Shown: positions 1-4,866 of the stretch, one piece after another
How positions within the stretch are numbered: the first letter of the stretch is position 1
How the letters are laid out: each line of letters begins with the position of its first letter
Assembly: GCA_004283105.1 (NCBI GenBank)
Contig: SHLN01000193.1
Span: 1-5,133, forward strand
Direction of reading: 5' to 3'
Origin: Acidimicrobiia bacterium
GTDB lineage: Bacteria; Actinomycetota; Acidimicrobiia; Spongiisociales; SHLN01
Length of the DNA stretch: 5,133 nt
Notes under the pieces: model-generated
Database searches by the model: none
What the model saw: the letters and a program-made list of their open reading frames with translations, nothing else
Told to the model about the DNA's origin: nothing
Translations under genes and position numbers: made by a program

Positions 1-212
1 GTGCGGCGGGTAGTCGTGGTGGTCGGGGGGAGGGTTGTGGTTGTAGTTGTGGTGGTCGTCGGGGGGAGTGTGGTCGTGGTCGGTACGGTCGTAGTGGTAG
101 TCACGATCTGAGCCTCGGCCGGCCGGCCGGGCGAGATCAACCACGGCGTGACGGCGAGCACGATCACCGAAAAGGCGAGGATGAGTCGACGACGACGTAT
201 GGCAGCAGTCAC
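1..212 (-). CDS. Exported Thr/Pro-rich protein, N-terminal part only
   Basis: This is the 5' end of a gene that runs off the left edge of the window; 70 codons are visible and none is a stop. Translation from GTG at 212 gives a clear signal peptide: a basic n-region (RRRR at residues 6-9), a hydrophobic core (about residues 10-26) and an A-E-A cleavage site at residues 32-34 before Gln35. The mature part starts with a low-complexity linker from about residue 38: runs of 5, 4, 9 and 5 Thr separated by VP and LPP. Such linkers usually tether an extracellular domain away from the membrane or wall. The start is supported by an AAGAGGGG Shine-Dalgarno 4 nt upstream. The product domain lies outside the window, so function is unknown; secretion is the only firm call. 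It lies downstream of the sigma/anti-sigma/MscS genes on the same strand after a 94-bp gap, so it may be co-transcribed or have its own promoter. Confidence 0.8.
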   Translation of the reverse strand, partial: MTAAIRRRRLILAFSVIVLAVTPWLISPGRPAEAQIVTTTTTVPTTTTLPPTTTTTTTTTLPPTTTTTRR

Positions 213-250
213 TGAACCCCTCTTAGACAGGTTTTCCCGCTCTCGCAGTG

Positions 251-278
251 AGTGTAGTGAGTGAATGGGGATTGTCTC
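251..278 (-). promoter_or_regulatory. Possible promoter for the exported Thr/Pro-rich protein
   Basis: On the minus strand a GAGACA (-35-like, 273-278) is separated by 16 nt from TACACT (-10-like, 251-256). This would start transcription near 244, about 30 nt before the Shine-Dalgarno and GTG start. The -10 overlaps an 8-bp direct repeat (AGTGAGTG on the plus strand at 247-254 and 256-263), which could be an operator. The match to consensus is only moderate (4 of 6 in each box) and it could be chance. Confidence 0.25.
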
Positions 279-306
279 TAGAAAATACTGGGTGGTGCGG
301 GCTTGC

Positions 307-1002
307 CTAGTCGGGTAAAACCTTGACCGGGCCCTGGAGAAACCGCTCGTTTGGCACCTCGTACACCGACCCGCCCTCGGCCTCGAGATGGGTGGCCGAC
401 AAGCCGACCGAGAGGAGGCGTCCCTCGACACCGTCGATGCTGAGGAGCTGCCCGGGACGGAACCGATCCTGTACATAGCGGCCGGCCGCCACCTGGCGAG
501 AAATCGCCAGGGATCCGAGACCGACGGCGAGACCGCCGGCCAACGCCGCCCCGAAGGCCAGCGCTGCCACCAACAGCAGGATGATGTCGGTGCTGACGCC
601 CAGTTGATCGAGGGCGATGATGACGCCGATTCCAAGGAGAACACTGGAGATAGCCAAACTCACCCGTTTCGCCAGGACGGGAGAGACCCGGCGCAGGCCG
701 CTCTCGACGAAGAGGCCGATGATCTTGCCACCGCTTCTGGCGAGGATGATCACGAGAACCGCTACCAGCGCCTTGGGAACGAAGCTGATGGTCGCATCGA
801 GCAGCTTGTCGGTCTGGTCGGGATCGAGGATGACGAGGATTCCAACGACAATCGAGGTCAGGATGACGACCGGTACGAGCTGCCGGATCAGTTCGCCCAG
901 CTGCTCGGGGGCTCGCTTGGCGAGCACCCGTCCCGCGATGAGGGCAACGGCGATAACCGCGGCGACGGTGATCGCCGTTCCGATGGTGGTCTCAAGGTTC
1001 AT
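307..1002 (-). CDS. Short MscS-like mechanosensitive channel protein
   Basis: A 231-residue integral membrane protein of the small-conductance mechanosensitive channel (MscS) superfamily. Hydrophobic segments lie at about residues 8-25, 42-59, 75-94, 117-133 and 138-165. The last is Ala/Gly-rich (AFGAALAGGLAVGLGSLA) and corresponds to the MscS pore helix TM3. It is followed by the start of the beta domain: FRPGQLLSIDGVEGRLLSVG (181-200) and a VPN motif (216-218) that match the conserved FRPFxxGxxV...GxV and PN positions of MscS. The protein stops just after the beta domain, so the C-terminal alpha/beta cage of full-length MscS (about 286 residues in E. coli) is missing. Expected role is a tension-gated or structural membrane pore. 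The ATG overlaps the stop of the upstream anti-sigma-like gene (ATGA at 999-1002) and an AGGAGG lies 4 nt before it, so translation is probably coupled. Channel activity is not demonstrable from sequence. Confidence 0.85.
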   Translation of the reverse strand: MNLETTIGTAITVAAVIAVALIAGRVLAKRAPEQLGELIRQLVPVVILTSIVVGILVILDPDQTDKLLDATISFVPKALVAVLVIILARSGGKIIGLFVESGLRRVSPVLAKRVSLAISSVLLGIGVIIALDQLGVSTDIILLLVAALAFGAALAGGLAVGLGSLAISRQVAAGRYVQDRFRPGQLLSIDGVEGRLLSVGLSATHLEAEGGSVYEVPNERFLQGPVKVLPD

Positions 1003-1271
1003 TTGTCCTCCTCGCCCATGCCGTACACGCGCAGTGCCTCACCGATCCTGGCCAAGATACCGCCTCCCTCTTTGATCACCGCGATGACAAACTCCTCGAG
1101 GCCGACCACTCGCATGACCGGCTCGCTCAGATCGTGTTCGAGCTGACCCTCCCACAGCTCGGCGAGGAACGCCTGACATTGGTCGCAGGTCAGCACGTGC
1201 TCATCGATGGAGTCGTCGATGCCCTCGGCGAAGTCGATGCGCTGAACGTCGGTGATTGTGCAGGCGTTCAT
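999..1271 (-). CDS. Small zinc-binding anti-sigma factor-like protein (ZAS/zf-HC2 type), soluble
   Basis: A 90-residue acidic protein directly after the ECF sigma gene. It carries H25-x3-C29-x2-C32, the zinc-binding anti-sigma (ZAS) signature, preceded by FAEGIDDSIDE, which resembles the usual 'YLDGEL..EE' helix of zf-HC2 anti-sigma domains; C4 might be the fourth ligand. Expected role: binds the adjacent sigma factor and keeps it from RNA polymerase until a signal releases it. Unlike many family members it has no transmembrane segment; the C-terminal half (about 52-83) looks amphipathic. I chose the ATG at 1271 because it overlaps the sigma stop as ATGA (1268-1271) and has AAGGA at 6-nt spacing. 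A TTG at 1277 would add two residues but sits directly against the AAGGA. Assignment rests on motif and position; the sigma-binding function is inferred. Confidence 0.72.
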   Translation of the reverse strand: MNACTITDVQRIDFAEGIDDSIDEHVLTCDQCQAFLAELWEGQLEHDLSEPVMRVVGLEEFVIAVIKEGGGILARIGEALRVYGMGEEDK

Positions 1272-1807
1272 TGCCAATCCTTCATGTGGATCTGAAGGGC
1301 CCGCCGCGCCCGGAATATCCGGGTGCGAACGGTATTGAGCGGAAGGTCTAGTCGGCCGGCGATGTCTTCGTATGACAGGTGCTCGTACTCGCGCAACACG
1401 AGGGGTTGCTTGAGATCGTCGGGAAGCTGATCGATAGCTTCGCCCATCGCCCGGGCGAGATCGGAGGCTTCGGCTGATCCTTCAGGACCGGCCTCGAGGG
1501 AGGCAACGGTCTCCGGCATCGTCTCGGTCGGGTACTCACGACGCCGGGTCACGGCGTTGAGAGCGAGGTTGTGGGCAATGCGGTAGAGCCACGACCGCAC
1601 CTGACTATCACCGCGGAAGTCGGGCAGCGCCCGATAGGCCCGCAGAAAGCAGTCCTGCGAGATGTCCTCGGCGAGAGTTGGATTTCGTACCACTCGTAAC
1701 ACAGCTCCATAGACAAAGTCCTGGTGGCGACGGACGAGTTCACCAAACGCCTCAAGCTCACCGGCCGCTGCTGCGGCGACTAGTTCGAAATCGTCATGGT
1801 TGCGCAC
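1268..1807 (-). CDS. ECF-type RNA polymerase sigma-70 factor
   Basis: A 179-residue protein with the two-domain layout and length of extracytoplasmic-function sigma factors. Region 2 spans about residues 20-90: FGELVRRHQDFVY, then AEDISQDCFLRAYRALPDF (46-64) for core binding and -10 melting, and SWLYRIAHNLALNAVTRRR (72-90) for -10 recognition. Region 4 spans about 118-172, with QLPDDLKQPLVLREYEHLSYEDIA leading into the helix-turn-helix LDLPLNTVRTRIFRARRAL (153-171) for -35 recognition. It is RpoE-like, but no finer ECF group can be assigned by eye. The start is GTG at 1807; a TAA lies 8 codons upstream in frame with no other start between. The GGGAGG Shine-Dalgarno (1820-1825) is 12 nt away, which is long. 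It is the first gene of an operon with the anti-sigma-like and MscS-like genes. I found no GGAAC-type promoter upstream, so autoregulation is not evident. Confidence 0.95.
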   Translation of the reverse strand: MRNHDDFELVAAAAAGELEAFGELVRRHQDFVYGAVLRVVRNPTLAEDISQDCFLRAYRALPDFRGDSQVRSWLYRIAHNLALNAVTRRREYPTETMPETVASLEAGPEGSAEASDLARAMGEAIDQLPDDLKQPLVLREYEHLSYEDIAGRLDLPLNTVRTRIFRARRALQIHMKDWQ

Positions 1808-1970
1808 TCCGTCGCATGGCCTCCCTTAGACACAGGAACGCTACCTGGTATCGCGTAATTTCTCTGAGAACAATCTCACGAAACCACAGAACTTCTGCGA
1901 CCGACCGGTGTCCAAATCACGAACGGGACGGGGACGACCCCGGACCACTTGAGAATTGATTTGGGATGAC

Positions 1971-2118
1971 GCAAACGGTGACTGCCCCCCTGTCACGACC
2001 TGCGGACTCCCAAGGGGGACTTCGGTCCCCGGGTGCGGTGAAGCCATTAGGCCCCCCCAAACCGGCATCGCTGCACCCGATTTTATGAAAAGGCCGGTGG
2101 TACCCCCACCGGCCTTTT
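1971..2118 (+). ncRNA. 6C-type small RNA
   Basis: A structured RNA in the divergent intergenic region. Hairpin 1 pairs GTGAC (1978-1982) with GTCAC (1992-1996) around a 9-nt loop holding exactly six C (1985-1990). A middle hairpin pairs GGGGAC (2015-2020) with GTCCCC (2025-2030) around a TTCG tetraloop. The second large stem pairs GGGTGCGGTG (2031-2040) with CGCTGCACCC (2069-2078), ten pairs including two wobbles, with an inner GCC/GGC pairing. It encloses a seven-C run (2052-2058). An intrinsic terminator closes the RNA. Two C-rich loops followed by a terminator are the hallmark of the actinobacterial 6C RNA, whose loops pair with G-rich target mRNAs in mycobacteria. The 5' end is uncertain (about 1965-1978) and no convincing promoter was found. 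Alternatives are a leader of the lipoprotein gene, or a distant c-di-AMP riboswitch, which fits less well. Confidence 0.78.
2088..2118 (+). terminator. Strong intrinsic terminator of the small RNA
   Basis: AAAAGGCCGGTGG (2088-2100) pairs perfectly over 13 bp with CCACCGGCCTTTT (2106-2118), with a 5-nt loop TACCC. The flanking A4 and T4 tracts mean it can act in both directions. It ends the plus-strand small RNA and isolates it from the lipoprotein gene 80 bp further on. Confidence 0.92.
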
Positions 2119-2198
2119 CTGTGCTCTGGATTGAATTCCTTCGGATTCTTGACGTCTTTGCCGATGTTTCTGGCTGATCGCCACAAGAATGCATCGAT

Positions 2199-3506
2199 AT
2201 GAAACGATTCATCCCGATGGGATGTGCGCTTGCTCTCGCGCTCTCTCTTGCTGCCTGCGCCGGCAGTCGGGATGAGATCACGCAGGAATTCCTGCCCGAC
2301 ACCGGGCCGACCACAACGTCGGTGTCAACCACCGTCACGACCTCCTCGACTCCCATCACGACGCCGGTCGATCCGATCGCAGAAATCGGAGAGCTGGCGT
2401 CACGGGTCGCCGAGATCCGCCAGCTCCCCCTCGACGTGCCGCCCATCGAGACGCGGTCGGCTCAAGAAGTGTTGGACGGGTATCAGGCCGTGACCGGGCT
2501 CTCGTTGACCGGCGACGATCGGTTCGATGCCGAGTTTCTCCAAATGGTCGGTGTGCTCGAGGACGATGGCGCTGTGGCCGATCTTCTGAGCGTGTGCTCG
2601 ATCCCCGGCTACTACGACCCGGCGATCGGCACGCTTGTGCTTCGTGAGGGCCTGAGCGAGCTCACGCCCCTCGGCCAGAAGAACCTCTTCGAAGAACTGA
2701 CCACGGCTGCCACCGACACTGCCCACGACTGGTGGGGGACGATGCAATCGCTATCTGCCTCAGGAGATGCCGATGCCGCCGCGGCGCTGTTCGGCCTGGT
2801 GCGGGGCGATGCCGTGTTCCACGCCGGCCAGTACGTCGAGTCGCAGTTGACCCCGACGGATCGGTTTGCGATCACGCTCGAGCAGATCTCGTGTGACCAG
2901 CAACGATCGATTCCGCCCGGGTACGTGGCCGAATTGGAGGCGTTCGGTCCTGAGGTTGGCCGGGCATTTGTGGAGGATCTCATCTCGACGGGTGGTGTGT
3001 CCGCCGTGGATGCCGCCTACCGGACGCCACCGCAAAGCACTGAGCAGATCTATCACCCCGCCCGCTATCCCGCCGACCGGCCGGTCGCCATCGACCCGCC
3101 GCAGTTGGCGGTTTCGGGATTCACCGAGGTCGATGCAGGCGTGTTCGGCGAGCTTCAGCTCCGGGCGCTCCTCTCCGATGGGATCTTGTCGTCCCAGGCA
3201 CTTCAGGCGGCCACCGGCTGGGGGGGCGACTCGTACCGGCTGTTGTGGGATGGAACCGATCTCGTGCTCGTCCTTCTCTACGAGGGAGACGAGGCACGGG
3301 ATGCCCGCGAGCTCGCAGAGACGCTCGGCGGCTGGGCAAGCGCCTCGATGAGCGTCGGCTCGGGTCGGCCCGACAACACCGGTCTTGCGTTCGAGGGCCA
3401 GGAGTACGCCTTTGTTGCTCACAACGAAGCCGCCATGCTGCTCGTTCTCTCGAGCGACGCCCGAGCCGGCCGCGATATCCGCGACGAGTTCTGGCCGGAT
3501 TGGTAG
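2199..3506 (+). CDS. Lipoprotein with a degenerate metallopeptidase-like domain
   Basis: A 435-residue lipoprotein. Residues 1-20 are a type II signal peptide with lipobox LAAC, so Cys20 is the lipidated residue. A Thr/Ser/Pro-rich linker follows (about 36-58). The body (60-435) resembles an actinobacterial family of putative secreted metallopeptidases: GYYDPAIGTLVLRE (137-150) before LTP, a partial match to the family's AYRxPPxSTEQxxHPxxY as AYRTPPQSTEQIYHPARY (273-290), and GWGGDSY (340-346). The family's HELTHAL zinc motif is here EELTTAA (165-171), so both His are gone, and the later EGDA is RGDA (202-205). It is therefore probably catalytically inactive and may act as a binding or scaffold protein. 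The family link is from memory of motifs and is an inference. The start is set by the signal peptide; the Shine-Dalgarno is weak. It follows the 6C RNA and its terminator and so needs its own promoter; a TTGACG at 2149-2154 has no good -10 partner. Confidence 0.85.
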   Translation: MKRFIPMGCALALALSLAACAGSRDEITQEFLPDTGPTTTSVSTTVTTSSTPITTPVDPIAEIGELASRVAEIRQLPLDVPPIETRSAQEVLDGYQAVTGLSLTGDDRFDAEFLQMVGVLEDDGAVADLLSVCSIPGYYDPAIGTLVLREGLSELTPLGQKNLFEELTTAATDTAHDWWGTMQSLSASGDADAAAALFGLVRGDAVFHAGQYVESQLTPTDRFAITLEQISCDQQRSIPPGYVAELEAFGPEVGRAFVEDLISTGGVSAVDAAYRTPPQSTEQIYHPARYPADRPVAIDPPQLAVSGFTEVDAGVFGELQLRALLSDGILSSQALQAATGWGGDSYRLLWDGTDLVLVLLYEGDEARDARELAETLGGWASASMSVGSGRPDNTGLAFEGQEYAFVAHNEAAMLLVLSSDARAGRDIRDEFWPDW

Positions 3507-3508
3507 GC

Positions 3509-3523
3509 AACGCCTTTGGCGTT
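3509..3523 (+). terminator. Small hairpin just after the lipoprotein stop codon
   Basis: AACGCC (3509-3514) pairs with GGCGTT (3518-3523) around TTT, starting 2 nt after the stop. It has only 6 bp and no T-tract, since the heptamer array follows. It could be a weak terminator or mRNA end-stabilising hairpin. Confidence 0.3.
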
Positions 3524-3555
3524 CCTGGTTCCTGGTTCCTGGTTCCTGGTTCCTC
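3521..3555. repeat. 7-bp tandem array, GTTCCTG orientation
   Basis: Five consecutive heptamers: GTTCCTG at 3521, 3528, 3535 and 3542, then GTTCCTC at 3549. The array begins within the right arm of the hairpin after the lipoprotein stop. Shortly downstream another heptamer, CATCCGG, occurs twice in tandem (3571-3584). The same GTTCCTG unit occurs in inverted orientation at 3954-4009. Confidence 0.95.
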
Positions 3556-3615
3556 GGCCAAGATCCAGGACATCCGGCATCCGGCATGGACCTTCTCGCG
3601 TGCCGGGAGAACCCG

Positions 3616-3621
3616 TACGTT
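3616..3621 (+). promoter_or_regulatory. Possible -10 box for a leaderless DUF192 transcript
   Basis: TACGTT fits the actinobacterial TANNNT -10 pattern and ends 6 nt before the GTG start, so transcription would begin at the start codon. The spacing is the same as upstream of rsmI. The -35 region (3593-3598, TTCTCG) is poor. Confidence 0.3.
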
Positions 3622-3627
3622 GGCACC

Positions 3628-3951
3628 GTGACCGTCTTTCTCAGGGCTACGCAGTGGACGTCCCCGCCGGCCATCCTGGCGAGTCGATTCCGGGATCGCT
3701 GGCGGGGCCTTAGACCTCGCCCCGCCGGCCGAGCCTTGTTGCTACGCGGATCATCAGTCCACGGATTCGGAATGAACGAGTCCTTGTGGATCATCGGCCT
3801 TGACCATGACGCCGTTGTCGGCCAAGTCCGTCTCCTGAGGCCCAATCGGCTCGCGACCCTGAGAGGTGCAACCTGGCTCCTCGAGATGAGCGCAACTGCC
3901 GCCCCACCCCCGATCGGTTCCAGACTCCGTCCACTCCGAACTGTCGACTAG
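3628..3951 (+). CDS. DUF192 family protein
   Basis: A 107-residue protein that fits the DUF192 family (function unknown) along its length: SRFRDRWRGL near residues 23-32, ALLLRGSSVHGFGM at about 40-53 (the family's LLF...VHTFFM motif), then GLDHDAVVGQVRLLRPNR (the D-x-VV-LxPxR strand) and GATWLLEM (the GAxxVLE motif), ending in IGSRL, like the family's final GDRL. Some DUF192 members are exported, but no signal peptide is seen here, so a cytoplasmic location is likely. The GTG at 3628 best fits the family N-terminus; an in-frame ATG at 3586 would add 14 residues without a Shine-Dalgarno. It sits alone between two inverted heptamer arrays, between the lipoprotein gene and rsmI. The frame is open far upstream into the lipoprotein gene, so the reading frame itself is weak evidence and the call rests on the motifs. 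Confidence 0.72.
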   Translation: MTVFLRATQWTSPPAILASRFRDRWRGLRPRPAGRALLLRGSSVHGFGMNESLWIIGLDHDAVVGQVRLLRPNRLATLRGATWLLEMSATAAPPPIGSRLRPLRTVD

Positions 3952-3953
3952 CC

Positions 3954-4009
3954 CGCCAACCAGGAACCAGGAACTAGCAACCAGGAACCAGGGACGAGGG
4001 ACGAGGGCA
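3954..4009. repeat. 7-bp tandem array, CAGGAAC orientation
   Basis: Eight phased heptamers: CGCCAAC, CAGGAAC, CAGGAAC, TAGCAAC, CAGGAAC, CAGGGAC, GAGGGAC, GAGGGCA. Three are perfect reverse complements of the GTTCCTG unit at 3521-3555 and the rest are diverged but stay in register. The array starts 2 bp after the DUF192 stop and runs up to the -35 region of the probable rsmI promoter. Confidence 0.9.
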
Positions 4010-4019
4010 CCCGACCCCG

Positions 4020-4025
4020 TATCCT
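4020..4025 (+). promoter_or_regulatory. Possible -10 box for a leaderless rsmI transcript
   Basis: TATCCT ends 6 nt before the rsmI ATG, placing the transcription start at or next to the A of the start codon. No Shine-Dalgarno is present in the gap (CCCGAT). The -35 region falls inside the heptamer array (GGGACG at 3998-4003, 16-nt spacing), a weak match. Confidence 0.4.
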
Positions 4026-4031
4026 CCCGAT

Positions 4032-4862
4032 ATGTCCGGCACCCTCGTCTTGTGCGCTACTCCCATCGGGAATCTCTCCGATGCTTCGCCGCGGTTGCGC
4101 GACGCCCTCGCGTCGGCCGACATCGTGTACTGCGAGGACACCCGGCGATCGGGGAAGCTCATGTCCGCCCTTGGTGTCAAGGCACCGCTGCGCAGCTACT
4201 TCGTTGCGAATGAGGCCGCCCGGGCCGGGGAACTGGCCGACCACCTCAGACAGGGTGAAACGGTCGTCCTCATCACCGACGCCGGCATGCCGACCGTGGC
4301 GGACCCGGGCCTGACCGCTGTGCGGGCCGCCCTCGACGTGGAAGCCGTTGTCACCGTTGTGCCCGGTCCGAGCGCCGTTACGGCCGCCCTCGCGGTGTCC
4401 GGTCTCCCGTCCGAACGGTTCGTCTTCGATGGGTTCCTCCCGCGCAAGCAGGAGCAGCAGCGGGCCAGGCTGGGAGACCTCGCCACCGAACCCCGCACCA
4501 TCGTTCTGTTCGTGGCCGCTTCGCGGGCAGAGAGAGAGCTTTCCGTCATGGCGGAGACGATTGGGCCGGACCGCCCGGTCGCCGTGGCGAGGGAGTTGAC
4601 CAAACTCCATGAGGAGGTGTGGCGGGGGACCCTGGCAGAGGCAGCCGATCACTACCGAGAGCATCCGCCCAAAGGGGAGCTCACCGTGGTGGTGGGTGGC
4701 GCGCCGGTCGTCCCCGGCGACATGGAAGCGGCGATCGAGTCCGTGCAGGGACTGGTCGAGGACGGCGCCCTCTTCAGCGAAGCCGTCAAACGCGCAGCCG
4801 GCGCACACGAGGTGCGCCGACGGCTTCTATACGAGGCCGCCAGGCGGCAGCTCGATTCTTGA
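4032..4862 (+). CDS. rsmI: 16S rRNA (cytidine(1402)-2'-O)-methyltransferase RsmI
   Basis: A 276-residue cytoplasmic SAM-dependent tetrapyrrole-methylase-fold enzyme that 2'-O-methylates C1402 in the ribosomal decoding centre, of normal family length. Motifs in order: ATPIGNLSD (9-17), CEDTRRSGKL (34-43), SYFVANE (55-61), TDAGMPTVADPG (82-93, the SAM-site loop), VVPGPSAVTAALAVSGLP (109-126), FDGFLPRK (132-139), ARELTKLHEEVWRGTL (186-201) and KGELTVVVGG (214-223). The C-terminal tail (about 228-276) is a small helical region. One oddity: the usual ESPHR or EAPHR motif after the LF strand is VAASR (161-165), losing Glu, Pro and His. No Shine-Dalgarno precedes the ATG, and a TATCCT 6 nt upstream suggests a leaderless mRNA. 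It converges with the AbrB-type gene, with 4 bp between the stops. Confidence 0.95.
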   Translation: MSGTLVLCATPIGNLSDASPRLRDALASADIVYCEDTRRSGKLMSALGVKAPLRSYFVANEAARAGELADHLRQGETVVLITDAGMPTVADPGLTAVRAALDVEAVVTVVPGPSAVTAALAVSGLPSERFVFDGFLPRKQEQQRARLGDLATEPRTIVLFVAASRAERELSVMAETIGPDRPVAVARELTKLHEEVWRGTLAEAADHYREHPPKGELTVVVGGAPVVPGDMEAAIESVQGLVEDGALFSEAVKRAAGAHEVRRRLLYEAARRQLDS

Positions 4863-4866
4863 GCGG

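Noticed and set aside
388..1146. Plus-strand open frame opposite the MscS-like gene
   Set aside because: The product is Asp/Glu/Gln/Arg-rich without motifs, and the minus strand has a coherent operon.
1272..1277. TTG start two codons upstream of the anti-sigma ATG
   Set aside because: The AAGGA would touch the TTG with no spacing, while the ATG at 1271 has 6-nt spacing and the ATGA overlap.
1836..1858. Plus-strand GGAAC...CGTA resembling an ECF promoter
   Set aside because: The spacing is 14 nt rather than about 16-17, and it points away from the sigma operon.
1860..1870. TTCTCTGAGAA palindrome upstream of the sigma gene as an operator
   Set aside because: It is only 5-bp arms around one base, with no second copy in the window; too short to call.
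2001..2080. Possible c-di-AMP (ydaO-type) riboswitch, from a GGTGAAGCC and a CCCAAACCGGCA stretch
   Set aside because: The conserved CAGCTAACC block and the closing P1 stem are missing, and the C-rich loops plus terminator fit 6C RNA better.
3698..3729. GC-rich 11-bp hairpin, with an 11-bp direct repeat CCCCGCCGGCC at 3662 and 3720 that allows alternative pairing like an attenuator
   Set aside because: It lies wholly inside the DUF192 coding region and has no T-tract; GC-rich codons explain it.
2760..3845. Long minus-strand open frame opposite the lipoprotein and DUF192 genes
   Set aside because: It has no recognisable domain or Shine-Dalgarno, has a low-complexity Arg/Gly/Pro-rich composition, and lies antisense to better supported genes; a typical high-GC shadow frame.
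3521..4009. CRISPR array
   Set aside because: The units are 7 bp and contiguous with no spacers, and no cas genes are nearby.
3948..4808. Minus-strand open frame antisense to rsmI
   Set aside because: The plus strand encodes a complete RsmI; the antisense product shows no family features.
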